Origin: Gnetum montanum
Taxonomy: Eukaryota > Streptophyta > Gnetopsida > Gnetales > Gnetaceae
Reading direction: 5' to 3'
Assembly (NCBI GenBank): GCA_015680685.1
Contig: MNCI01004529.1
Location: forward strand, 139,256-203,255
DNA: 64,000 bases
Shown: positions 23,041 to 34,412 of the stretch, piece by piece
How the letters are laid out: each line of letters opens with the position of its first letter
Numbering within the stretch: the stretch's first letter is position 1
The notes under the pieces: generated by a model
Databases searched by the model: none
Told to the model about the DNA's origin: nothing
The model's input: the letters and a program-made list of their open reading frames with translations, nothing else
Made by a program: the position numbers and the translations under genes

Positions 23041-26000
23041 AGGGCCTTCTTGAAACCCATCCTAGTTGCCATAGAACTAGTTGGCGTTATGTGCTACATC
23101 CATGTGCTTGGTTTCAACACTCCATCCCCTAACATGGGGTGGAAAAACTACTCACTGTGGATTAGACTATTAGCTAGGGAATTCCTGATCTATCTACTTC
23201 AAAACTTTAGTATGATGATTTGATCACACTTAACTTCTAAAACAACAATAGCCATCATCAAGACCATTGTGGCTTTCTCCTTTAGCATGATCGTCAAGTT
23301 CCTAGTTGACAATCTTGAGCTTCATGTAGAGGGTGAAGCACACAATGACACCACCATTGTGGGCATTGGGAAATTATCAAAAATTTTGGAGATGCCTGAA
23401 TTACCACATGGATAACACCTTAATGGTGGACCATCATGTGCACACCTTGTTTTAGAATCCTCAAGGCACTATCTACCATATAGAGGGGTATGCCTTGTTG
23501 TTATGAATTGTGTTTGTGATTTCCTAGTTATTTTTCTTTTTCCATGAAGTCATAATAATTTTTTTTTGTTTCACTTGCCTATAGGTACAGGGTAAACGAT
23601 TAAGTACTGATCAAAGGTGACAACCTTTTGTTCTTAGCCTAGACCACAATGGGAGTGTTCATCAAAGGCCCAATCATAAGGGTTGAGGTGATGGACTAGT
23701 TGAAGGATGAGTTTGATAATTATATCAAATGTCATCTTAAGGCTTATTGGAGGTGTCCAGAAAATGGGACCATCCATAGTGGATGGGAAAATCCATCCTA
23801 AGATGCAACAGGGAACCCATCTCATAGAGCTCCAAGGATACCTTTGTCATATAGGAAAAGTGAGTATATTGGTTTGTTAATTTTGGTTATCTCTGATCAT
23901 CTAGTTATTTAGTTTTTCAATTATTTAAATGGATATGATAATTTTAATTTGGTTATATTTTTTATGTTTGGGTTTTCATAATGCACCTATGTCAAGACTA
24001 ATAGGTTGTTTTTGCTATGTTGTAGGAGTCATGCCATGTACTAAAGTGATTGTAATTACTTCAAGAAAAACTAAGGAGAGGCTGACCCTCAAGTTTGTTG
24101 AGCTGGAACCTACCCAATATTGGTTATCTAATCATGCACTCAAAGATGTTTAGGTAAGGATTATTCACATAGGCCTACTTGACATCTTCATGGTCCCAAG
24201 CCCTAGTGTTTCCACTACAAAAATGAATAACATCATTGACTCCTTTAGCAAAGGAGTCAAGAGGTTTGTCACTCCTGTTCACGGTATGACTATAACCTTG
24301 GATGTTAATGAATCCATCTTCTCAAACCTCTTTGACATTTATCATGAGGGTACAATGATTACCACCAAAGCAGAGAAGAAGGTGGATAACTAGGAGGAAG
24401 TTGAGGAGTGGTTAAACACTCGTCATGGTCACAAGGGATTATCTCTAAGCTAGTTCCAAGTTCTGAAGGCTAGAGAGATGTATCCCTTATTTCGATATCA
24501 TGCATTTCCAATTTTGTTTTTTGCAAGGAAAGATAATGGATTTTGTGAGGCCTTAGATCTTGAAGAAGGTCCTAACCAAGGGCTCCCAATTCAATTGGGC
24601 TGCTCATTTGCTTTCTAGGCTATAAACTGAAATCCTAAAGCTTTGAGAAAGTATCAAATTAAAGTGCCATGTGCAATTTGTGTTCTTCGTAGCTTACCTA
24701 TGGAGATTTGTGTAGTTTCTCATGGTAAAGAAGGATGGGTGATGGATGACACAAGATCCATCCTAACTCACCAAGCCTTGGATAACGAGACTTGTTCAAA
24801 CCATGCATGCCCAGGACCCATTGGAAGATGTAGGTGAATCATTTTCCATCACCACCAAAGACTTTGTTGCGAAATGTGGTGTATCCCCTGATAGCATGGA
24901 GAGGAAGCCTCATGTTAAACAAGGAAATGTGGGAAAGGCCAAAAATTTGATTGCCAAAGCTAAGGGTTCAGCTAGAGCAAAACTTAAGAGGCCTTTAGTT
25001 GATGAGGTGGCATGGGTTGTAAAGGAGCCCTTAAAGTGATTATTAAGCTTAACCAGATGCAAGACAGGGTTAGAGGTACATTTTTTTTATTTTATTGTTT
25101 TTATTTTGTAGTTATATTTTGAGTTATGGTTTTGAAAAAATGTGCTAACTTTTTCTATGTTTTGCGGTTGTTGTTGTTGCAAGCAAACAACAAGAGTAGG
25201 AGGTGGCCACAATGACAACAGTAATTGAGGCAGAATGAAGGAATCAAGAGGAGGTAATAGTAGTAGCGGTAGTAGCTAATGTAGAATGAAGATGCCAAGA
25301 GGAGGAAGTAGTGCAACATCATAAAAATTAAGGTCTAGTTCATCCTCCTATGAATAATTTTGATGCCTTGTTTAAGGATTCACACTTGGATGAACCTCTT
25401 GCCATCACTCTAGAGGGCCTTTTAGGTAACTATAGTATTTTTTAGTTTTACGTGTTATTATTATTCTTTACCATGGTCATCAATTATTGATTTCTTATTT
25501 TGGTTATTCTAGCTTTGAAGCCTCAAGTTGAAGCTTCCACCTCCACCTCTATATGCAACCATGGATGCATACCCTTAACAAGATTGATTTCAAGTAGGGC
25601 GTAGCTATAGACATGATCAACCGGTTGCACTAGATAGCTCCAGAAGTTGGTAAGATTTCTAATCCATTTTTCCATTATTGTTTACATTTTATTGGTTTTT
25701 CATGGTTATATAAGTTTTGATATTTTCAATTTTTAGTTGTTTATAATTTTAAGCATCTAATTTTGTTATTTGTTTGTTGTTGTTTATAGTGCCTTAAGTT
25801 GAGATGGGATCCAAACTATCCCATAGAAATTGATGTACTACCTATTCTACCTTCTAATGTGGAGAATGTTCCACATAAGTTGTATGAGGGTGTCACTTCA
25901 TGTGAACTCTCATGTGCAAAATCTTTGTGGAAATGCAGGCACTCTAATGAGTTCTTGTGGGAACAAGTTGTAGCATTAAGGATGGAGAAAAAGTAGCTAA

Positions 26001-26795
26001 CAGAGGAGGTAAAGGATCTTAAGGATCACAAGGAGTTTGTAGAGGCCCAAGTAACCAATAAGGACTCCTTGTGCACTAAGGAGGTCACTTGGGCATGCTA
26101 CTAAAATGCCATTCATGGAAAGGTTTCCCTTGCCAAAGAGGTAGTGGAATAGAAGCTACAGATTAATTTGATAAATCACAAGGCTAGCAGATGGAAGGAC
26201 TATTATACTTGCATCCTTAAGTGGGGCCAAACATAAAAAGATCATAAGAGGTAATACTAGGTCGAGTGGGATGCCTATGTAAAGTGGCTTCAAGATGAGT
26301 CTATGGAATGGTGCTAATTGGAGCTGTTATGAAGGGGATCCATGCAAAGGAGGTCTACAAGTTGTTTGCAAACAATGTGGTGGTGGCTAACTTCCCAGTT
26401 CACCAAATGACTACTACCTCAAGGAAGGCAACCACCACCACTTTTTCACATGAGCCCCCTACATGGAGTGATGTCAATGAGAACAACATCCTCACAAGTG
26501 TTAACCTTGGGGATGTAGAGTGGGCCAACATGATTAAAGACCAAATCCTCCACCATCTAAAGGCTAGTCTTCAACCTTTCCCCACAAAGTTTGCTACTCT
26601 AGAATCCTTTGAGGTTTGTCTATTTTAGTTTTGCTAAGGTTGTTTTATACTTTTGCTTAAGTTATTAACTTGGTTTTATATGCATTGATTACTAATTGAC
26701 TTTATGTTGTTATGTTATAGGCATCAAATGATACCAGCAGCCCTAGCAATGAAGGTGGAAATGACCCTTCACCTCCTCCTCCAGTTGCCCCCTAG
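23041..26795 (+). pseudogene. Seven-exon degenerate gene of unknown function
   Basis: Coding-like stretches are separated by AT-rich introns with consensus borders. Likely exons are 23041-23487, 23585-23859, 24026-25075, 25184-25425, 25513-25649, 25790-26613 and 26721-26795. Donors include gtgagt (23860) and gtaag (25650). Acceptors include tgcctatag, gttgtag and gttatag. Frame is kept across several junctions, for example IEG-YRVND over intron 1 and LESFE-ASNDTSS over the last intron. Exon 3 is the largest, with EWLNTRHGHKGLSLS and NPKALRKYQIKVPCAICVL. Exon 6 has a Lys/Glu-rich, possibly coiled-coil part near 25985-26130. The protein ends with Pro-rich PSPPPPVAP and TAG. Stops, mostly TAG, and frame changes near 23400, 24800 and 26290 mark it as dead. 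I do not recognise the family. Confidence 0.5.
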
Positions 26796-27645
26796 CATCC
26801 TTAGTTGCCTATTTTTAGTTTTTCTTATTGATTGGTGTTGTGGTTGATGTTCTGGCTAATGTTAGTCAATTATTTACTTGTGGATGGTTTTATCCTTGGT
26901 TTATTATTTAAACATTTTTTGCCACACCATGTGGCCATGGCTATTATGTTGTAAACATTTGAAGTTTAAGTTTAATTTTAATTTTTGGTCATTTCATTAT
27001 AGCATTATGATTTTCTTTATGTTACAGTTTTTATGGTTTTGAATTATAAATGTTGTTTAAGGCTATGTTGGCTATCTCAGCTATAATGTTGTAAAATATT
27101 GAAATGACTAGATTACAAGATTCTAGTCTAAACCAAGAACAAGGTAAAATGATTTTTGTCAGTTTAAGGTCATTTAGGGCCATATGTTGTTACCAATTTT
27201 AGGTCATGATAAGCTCCAATAGGAAAAGAGGAATTTTGATCTATTTCATGTTTTACAATTTTTATAGAATTTTTGGTTTTAAAATATTTATGGTTTTTAC
27301 ATTTAAAGGCTTCAAAAGTGAATGATAAATGGGAGTAAACTCTAGGCTATGATGTTATTGCTAGTTTAAGGCCATGGTGGGCCATGAAATAAAGGAATAC
27401 ATGAAAATTTTTATGGATTTTTCAAGTTTTAAAATTTTTACAATGCTTTTTTAATAAAAATAAAAGAAAGGCTTCAAAAGTAAAAATGCAAAACCAAAAT
27501 GAACTCTAAGCTAAATGTCAATCTAACTTTAACACAAAGCAAAGGTAAAATGCAAACTAAGCTAAAAGGTTATAAATACATATGGTTACATGGTCATAGG
27601 TGCATGGGCTAAGAGGACTAGGGTTTCATATCACTTGTGCAAATG
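26796..27645. other. Unassigned AT-rich flank with degenerate internal duplication
   Basis: No gene supported. Phrases such as ggcttcaaaagt, taaaatttt and a 'gtttaaggccat' motif recur at about 160-base spacing between 27150 and 27540, suggesting a worn tandem repeat. Confidence 0.4.
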
Positions 27646-27672
27646 TTTCCTAATCTTTAAGAGATTAGGAAA
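27646..27672. other. Perfect 11-bp inverted repeat
   Basis: tttcctaatct, loop ttaag, agattaggaaa. It could form a hairpin on either strand. It lies just past the point where the Tat-type copy G loses coding similarity. No known role. Confidence 0.5.
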
Positions 27673-27689
27673 TGTGTATAGTTTATTTT

Positions 27690-28515
27690 TCACAAGCTAA
27701 TATTCCCCATTCCCTTTGCTAATGATGTTAAAAGGGTGCTCCCCTCCCCCTCCTCCCCCCCCCCTAGTGCATCAGTAGGTTCATCATTGTTTATCTTGGC
27801 CTCTTTCACCACCATAGTCTCTTTGATTTTGTGGCCAATAGCAAGAGTTTCTTCCTAAAACTCCACTTTGAACCCCTCTTCTACATTGATGTTATTAACC
27901 ACTAGGGGGACGACACTATTGCCATGAATGATTATTTCACCTCCCTCATAAGGTAGGTGAATCTCTTGGTGGATAAGCGAAGACATAGCTCCTAATTGAG
28001 CTAGCCAAGGTCTTCCTAGGACAAGATTGAATCCTAGTGTTTCCTCTACCACAAAGAAGTTTTTCATTGTGGGAAATTTCTCCCCTACCACAAAGCCTAA
28101 GGAGATGAAGCCTTTGATAGCAACCCATGATTCATTGAAGGATTTAAAGGTTGAAGTCATCATGTGCTGCATTTGCTCTGTCAAGCCCAAACACTCAACA
28201 ATGGTATAAGGTATAACATTCTTTGTTGCTCCATCGTCAACATGCACCCTATGGACTTCATATTATCCTACCCATATGATTATAAAAAGGGGTGCCTTGG
28301 TTACTTTGTGATTTTTGGAATTTATCTTAATTTCACTATCGCAAAACACTAGTGATGTTGATCTCACTTTCCTAGGTAAAGAAGATGACATTACTACATG
28401 CATGGATTCTTCATTAGCAAGGATGTCCTCACTAATAGGGATGGAGGTCAACATCTTAAATAGTACTTCATGATGTGTAGTAAAAGTCATGACCAGGTCA
28501 TACAAGCTCAAGGTT
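27690..28515 (-). pseudogene. Protease region of Tat-type copy G
   Basis: The clearest part is open from 28247 to 27855: VHVDDGATKNVIPYTIVECL, then FKSFNESWVAIKGFISLGF and LGFNLVLGRPWLAQLGAMSS. The Asp-x-Gly-Ala start, the hydrophobic V-I-P strand and the LGRPWL segment match retropepsins of plant Ty3/gypsy elements. The active site reads DDG instead of the common D-S/T-G. Upstream (28263-28511) is the linker TSLVFCDSEI with KNHKVTKAPLFI. A glycine/glutamate stretch from the poly-C run at 27741-27764 follows before the stop. A TAG at the end of the core breaks continuity. Confidence 0.7.
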
Positions 28516-31263
28516 GTGTTCTTATGTTTTAAAGACTACTTAACCTATTCTATTGCATTGAGGAAGCTTTTGTTGTTGGCCATGGGTTTTCTTTCCCAAT
28601 TATGCTTAATTTTCACCATGTGTCCCAAAATGTGCATTTCATGTTCTGGCTATTATTGTTGTGACTTCTCCTCTTTCCCTTTCTCTTGAGACCTAGGTTC
28701 CTTCCATGATATACTGGTTGAAGTAGCTTAGGTTGTAGAGGTCATGGGGATAGATGATATGGGAGTGGGCTTTGGTGGACCCACTTCTTTCCAACCCTTG
28801 GCCTACTTATGATTCTTGTTCTTGGCCTTCTACGTACACTTCTTCCTTTACTTTATTAGAGACTTCTTATTATCTTCGTTCATTTGTGAAGAAGTTGTTA
28901 CATTAGCTATGATGAGAGGTCACTATTTGGCTACATGGGTGGACTGAGTTATAGTAGGAGGAGGAGGAATCCTAATGAAAAAAGGCTCCTTGGAAGGGAT
29001 TAGTGATGGCAACCTTACAACAAAGGGGGGCCTTGAACTAGTAGAAGCTAAAGGGCCCCTTTCATTGCAAGGAGGCATCCAAATCATGAATGACTCCCTT
29101 GAAGGCCTTGGATCATGGTTAACATTGAATGCTACTATGGTGTAGGGGTTGTTATTGGCATTCAATAGGTCCTTGTACACATGCACCAACTAATTTTGAG
29201 GTCAAATAGGGTTAAAAATGTCAAGAACTAGCTCACTCATATCTATCATCTTTTGTAGGTCATCCTTCAACGGAAGACAAAAGTCAATGTCATGACCTAG
29301 TAATTGATGATAGTGACAAAAGCGATCGAGCTTAAAATACCTAGGTATCTAAGGGTCATAGTTAATTTCTTGAGTAGGGTCCTTGGCTATTTCACATACC
29401 TTCTCATGCCTCTTGCAAGCATTTTCAGTCATTTTCTTATATTGGTTTCTCCCATTCTTCAATAGTTGATCTAACAATTTGGATGGTTTCAAAGGTAGCA
29501 TAGTGTATTTTGTTTGGTCATTCCACTTGAAGTTGGGTCTACAAGTAGTTAATGTTGTGGCCCCAAATGTTGAGGGCTGGTTGTTATGGTTGTTAGCAAG
29601 GGCCTTAGGTTGATTGGTTCTTGGCCCTTGATTCGTTGTCTTGGTTTCTTTGGATACAATTGCCACTACCACATTGTTCTATCTACCCCTATCCTTATCC
29701 TTTGGAGTATGTTGGTTTTTATAAGCCATGTAGGCAAGGTTGTGACTAGCCTCCACTTCATCCTCTATGTTTTAGTCTAGGAGAAGGTCTAGCTTAGTGA
29801 CTACAGGTTAAGATAGTATAGTTTTAACTTGATAAAATCATTAAGTACCCCGTTGAATATAGCCAAAAGGTGAGTTTCAACTATAGGTTCTCGTATCTCA
29901 TTGAGTAAACTATTCCATTGTTGAATGAACTTCTACACTAGTTTGAGGAGGTCTTGCTTGCTGGTCAAGTGTGGTGTTAAGCTTCAAGTTGTACTTGAAG
30001 TGGTTAACAAATTATAATATTAGGTCCTCCAAAGGGAATATGAATTCTCTTGACAAGGCATAGTACTAATCAAGGGCCTTTCCCGTAAGTGACATAGGGA
30101 AGATCCTAGTTATTAAGTGTGGCCAAGCTTGTAATAACAAGCACTGAGAGCAAAAGATTTATAAGGTGAGAGTTCGAGTCACCTTTGTCATTGTACTTTG
30201 TAAACTATAGAATGGGGCAACCAAAGGGAGAGTTAGAGGTGGAACCACAAGACTAATGGGATTTTCTTGATAGAAGTCCATAATCTTTATGGTTTAGGAT
30301 GTAGAGGCCATGAGCCTTTTCAAATCTTTCGTAAGGTCTTGAATCATCTAAAAGGCTTGATCTAGGTCCTAAGGTATCCTTTTCCATTGTGGGGTTTGCA
30401 CAAAAGGCTATGATATCTGTTGGAAGGCCTATGGCCTCACGAACAATTATGGCACCAAGGGAAGAGGTTGTGTCATCATGGTGATCATTGGGCCAAACAA
30501 AGAAAAAGACATTTATGCCAGTATCTAGGGAAAAATGGGAAAAAGGAGGTATGTAACCCCTGGGTTACTTAGGGTTCCATGGTGGGCCCAATTGGGTAGG
30601 TAAAGGATTGGTGGTCATGACAACTACTAATGATGCTTTCATAGACTTAGGTTTGGTAGTGAATGATATGGAGAAGGGGAAGGTTGTGGGCTATGGCACC
30701 GATTGTATTTGGTGCACTATGATGACAAGCATGGATCCAAATATGGTAGGATAAGGAGGAGATAAAGGCTAAGGGGCATACCCCATGGAAGAGGCAAGGG
30801 GAATTAAGGTGGGCAAGGTGGCTTTAAGAGTTTCTTGTTGGAAAAGCTTACCTAGGACCTTCTCATGTTCAAACTCAACTCCAAACTCATCCTCTTCTTC
30901 TTGTTGCTCATCCAAGCTAGCTTTTTCATCCTCTTCATCCATCTCAATCAGTTGAGACAAAATGTGAGCATAGGTTTTGGTTAGGGGTATTTTGTCATAT
31001 GAGGAAGGAATGTACTCTTTCCCATCTTGATATATAAGTTCATGCTCCCTTTTGGCCTCTGCTTCCAACATTAGAAATAGCATGCTAGCCTAAATCTTGG
31101 CATAAATGAAGTTATAATAGTCTTTGTTTATGACCATGAAATCAGGACTTCACCCCCTAAGCCTTAAGGATTGCCTACATTTTTCTATGGCAGGGTCTTT
31201 GGGGTCATAAACCCTTACTACCTATTTCCTACCAACCATCTCAATGAAGTTAAAAGGTAACAT
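28516..31263 (-). pseudogene. gag of Tat-type copy G
   Basis: A likely start is ATG at 31263 (MLPFNFIEM). An acidic N-terminal part follows (IEMDEEDEKASLDEQQEEED, near 30890-30960). The capsid-like region near 29990-30100 reads RIFPMSLTGKALDQYYALSR and LILQFVNHFKYN after allowing a stop. Near 29260-29340 the motif FCHYHQLLGHDIDFCLPLKD matches the C-x2-H-x4-GH-x4-C-x-x-L-K motif usual in plant Tat-type Gag. Pro-rich sequence follows (28923-29189). Stops are scattered, about one per 40 codons. A frame change is likely near 30600. Gag would assemble the particle. Confidence 0.7.
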
Positions 31264-32100
31264 GCTCAAATAGCTAAAAAACATACTAAAAATGTAGTTT
31301 TAGCACTCTTTATTATTTTTAGTAAAAATGAAATAAGTAGGATAATTCATTAACGTAGTTGACCGCAAGTGAAAGGTAGTGAGAAACTACTATTGTAAAA
31401 TACTATGTAGTAGGTAGTTGTGTATTGTGAAATAGGTAGGGTAGTTACCAACTAACTACACTGAGTGGTGAAAATGGAAAAAAGAGGTTTTCCAACTAGA
31501 AACTAGATTTTTAGATAGAAAAAGGATTTTGAAATGAAAAAAGGCTTTCAAAATGGAATAGGGCTTTTCAAATGGAAACTATGTTATGAAATGGAATATG
31601 TTTCTATAACTGGAATATGTTTTCGAAACAAAATACATTTTCCAATGGAATGGCAAATGGTTTTCATAATGAAAAATTTCTTCCAAAATAGAATATGTCT
31701 TCTAGAATGGAAAATGTTTTAAGAATGGAATATGTTTTAGATTTGGACTACATTGGTTCCTAGGAATCCAACAACTATTGTGAAAATACAGTGAAAACAT
31801 CCAACTTGATTACCACAACTATGCTAAGGTAGGGAAAGGGTCTGGGTAGCAATAGAATATGTTGATAGGTCTTGGAGTTAGACATGTAACAAACTTGATG
31901 CATGAAAAAGGGGTTTATGGTTAAGAATTTGGGCAAAGGCCCTTCTTATGGCACTAGAAAACTATTGGACTTAGAAAATTCGGTTACTGGAATGAAACTT
32001 AGAATATCCAAAGTGTTGGAACCATTTGAGCCTCAGATCCCAAGGACCTTTGAAAATAGGATCCAAGGCATCCTAAATCATTTGGCTGATCACCTAGGAA
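31264..32100 (-). other. Leader region of copy G with simple repeats
   Basis: Between gag and the LTR. Bases 31480-31740 are a degenerate array of about 19-21 base units like gaaatggaatatgttttc. No primer binding site could be pinned down. Confidence 0.45.
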
Positions 32101-33519
32101 CTTACGAAAGTGTAAAAAAGGCCATGTAAATGTAAATGTAAACATAAAAATAAATGAAAATGTAAATGTAAACGAAAATGGAAATGTAAGTGGAAAATGG
32201 AATCGTAGACCCAAAATGGAAAATGACACAAAATGAAAACATGAAATCAGATTTTCATAACAATGAACTATGACTTTATTAAAAATGAAAAATAAAGTTT
32301 TAGGTTTAAAAAGTATAGATTTTGTGCTATGTGCACAAGAAGTGACCTAAAGGAGCTTGAAGTTTATTTGAGCCTATGATCTGCATTTGGAACTCCATAA
32401 TTCGAATGCCTCCTAGCTTCAGTTTCTAGCAACTCTACACTGGTTTCCACCGAGATTAGCAATTTATGGTTATGGGTTGGTGTTCTACCTTTATTGCAAT
32501 GGTATTATGTGGAAGTTACTATGTCCAACATAGCTACCAGTCTCTACTGCTAAAGGGGTTGCAAGGTTGCAAGAGCTTTTGGTTGCAAAATTCTTTTTAG
32601 GCTATGGAAAATGCTCAAAGTTGGGAACCAGAACAAGGTGTTTACATTTGAGTTTAATGTGTATGGAATTATTATTTTTAGGGCCTACACATCACTGTCA
32701 TAACTGCTGATAGGTTGATGTCAATTTGTAGGTTACAATGGTTACACATTTCAGCATAGTTGCCATTTATAGTAAGTTTGAAATACATCATAGCCACCAA
32801 AACCCATCCGTTTACTATAAATAGTAAATGAACTTTTGTGAATACACTGACACCATTCCAACTATGTTGGCCTTTGTGAGCTATACTGGAGTTGTTGGAA
32901 AATTTTGAAAAGTGTGGAAAATGTGGAAAACATTAAAAACTATGGGAAATGTTGGAAACTATCAGAACTAATGGAAAATGTTATCTACATTGGCCATGCT
33001 ACAACTGTTGAAGACTTGGGGTGACTATGCTAGCCACTATTGGGAAAATGGAATATGCTACTAATTCCAAAATGGAAAATGTCATCAATTCCAAAAATGG
33101 AAAATGTTGCCAATTCCAAAATGGAAAATTCCAATAGTTCTAACACTACATCTACGCTAGGTTTTTGTGGTGACTACGTTGGGTTGGAAATGGAAAATCC
33201 CATCTATTGCATCCACACCAAGGGGGTGGATAGTTCCAGCGTAGTTGAGGCTATACCCTCTAAAAACCTATGAAAATGCTAATTTTGGCCATCCCAAAAT
33301 CATTTTCAACATTGCCAAGCCCAAATATAAACATGAGGTACCTTTTCCACTTGGAAGGTGAGGCAATAACAAATTTTGAGGTATTTTTCAATTCCAAAAA
33401 GCTAAAGTATCCAAGATTGTAGCTCATGTACTAAAAATCTTACATTTACAATAAGAACTTGCCTCAAGTTGGGAAATGAAGATTACAACTTACCACATGA
33501 ATTTTTGGTGGTGTTTTAA
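32100..33519 (-). repeat. 5' LTR of Tat-type copy G (inner border approximate)
   Basis: On the - strand the start TTAAAACACCACC is the counterpart of TGAAACACC at 5105. Similarity to element 1 continues through gtttatatttgggcttggc (near 33315), a tandem array (33039-33128), the quasi-palindrome at 32815-32835 and the caagagctcttgcaa-like phrase near 32575. A (tgtaaa)n-type simple repeat at 32125-32200 may mark or lie just past the inner border. Confidence 0.65.
33039..33128. repeat. Three 25-base tandem repeats within the Tat LTR
   Basis: Units of the form aattccaaaatgga plus aaatgtcatc follow each other three times with few changes. The equivalent place in element 1 has a different, longer array (5430-5660). 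Confidence 0.65.
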
Positions 33520-33573
33520 TAGGTTTCTATGAAATCTTAGGAATAAATATTTATTTTCCCTTAGTCATTAAAG

Positions 33574-33578
33574 AAATT
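33574..33578. other. Target site duplication of element B, left copy (aaatt)
   Basis: aaatt precedes the mutated LTR head taatgagtagtgagg and recurs after the right LTR at 43437-43441. Confidence 0.75.
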
Positions 33579-34399
33579 TAATGAGTAGTGAGGTATCCCT
33601 ACGCTCAACCATACAAATACGAGCATACACGCATGATTCGATCAAATTCCAAGGACTAAGTGCTTACACACCTTTGTGGAACAAGGATGGGTTGATCAAT
33701 CATTGTCTTCCCAAGCTTACTTGTATAGCATGGTTGTATGGTTAAGTAAACTTGAGGAACATGATTTTTATAGTTTTTATGTTTTTATGTCCTAGTGCTA
33801 CAAAGGGAGGAGAGAGATAAGTAGGTAACTAAATTTGATTTAACTACTCAACTATGCTTTAACTAGTTCTAACACTAGCATCATTTTTCACTTGCCATAC
33901 TCATCCTGAACAAGTGCAACACTACTGGGATTACCAAATGCTAATCATTACTAGGTTACCAAGTGTTACACACATGCTTGAAGTGATTGTACTAAGTGTG
34001 CTTACTTAGGAGAGTTGTAGGGTGAGAGAAAACATTAATTAACTAAGGAAAGCATTAAGTAACAGTAATTAACATTAATTACTCTATTCTAACTGTTACA
34101 AGGTTTATTCCAAAGTTCGTCTTTATTGCCATCCACAAGGTGTGCTCAGGTACACAATGCTCAAATGAAGATCCATTCACTTTATGACTCCTACCGCAGG
34201 CACTCAGAAATAATTCTATCTCTAAAAAAGAAAAAAGGCAAGAGTTTGGGTAAGGGACTAAGACTAACTATGTAAACCAAGTGCACCCACCTCTTATTTA
34301 TAGGTAATGAGGTAGGCCGCGATATCACATATGCGATATCGCATGGAAGGCTTCGATATCGCATACGTGATATCGTGGTTGCGATATCACAACTCACCA
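33579..34399 (-). repeat. 3' LTR of element B
   Basis: 821 bases from taatgag (mutated TGATGAG) to actcacca (mutated TCATCA), next to the purine tract at 34400. The U3 end (34318-34392) contains repeated gcgatatcgc-like palindromes. Confidence 0.85.
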
Positions 34400-34412
34400 T
34401 ACCCCCACGACT
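34400..34412 (-). other. Polypurine tract of element B
   Basis: tacccccacgact on the + strand, i.e. AGTCGTGGGGGTA on the - strand, abuts the 3' LTR. Confidence 0.8.

Larger units (their letters stand above)
27690..33519 (-). mobile_element. Tat-type retrotransposon G, 3'-truncated (LTR, gag, protease)
   Basis: Read on the - strand: LTR from about 33519, leader, gag from 31263, a Cys/His motif, then protease ending near 27690. RT and everything after it are missing. The LTR matches the 3' LTR of element 1 at 5105 onward, so G supplies the 5' half and element 1 the 3' half of the same family. The break at about 27690 has no recognisable partner sequence. Confidence 0.75.

Noticed and set aside
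30140-30200. gagttcgagtcac, a B-box-like motif suggesting a tRNA
   Set aside because: No A box or acceptor stem at proper distance, and the tract reads as part of the gag of copy G.
31999-32229. Phe/Thr-rich 76-codon frame as a membrane protein
   Set aside because: Produced by the tgtaaa/gaaaatg simple repeats near the LTR of copy G.
34318-34399. CRISPR-like or satellite array of gatatc units
   Set aside because: Units are contiguous, have no unique spacers and lie inside an LTR. They are U3 repeats.
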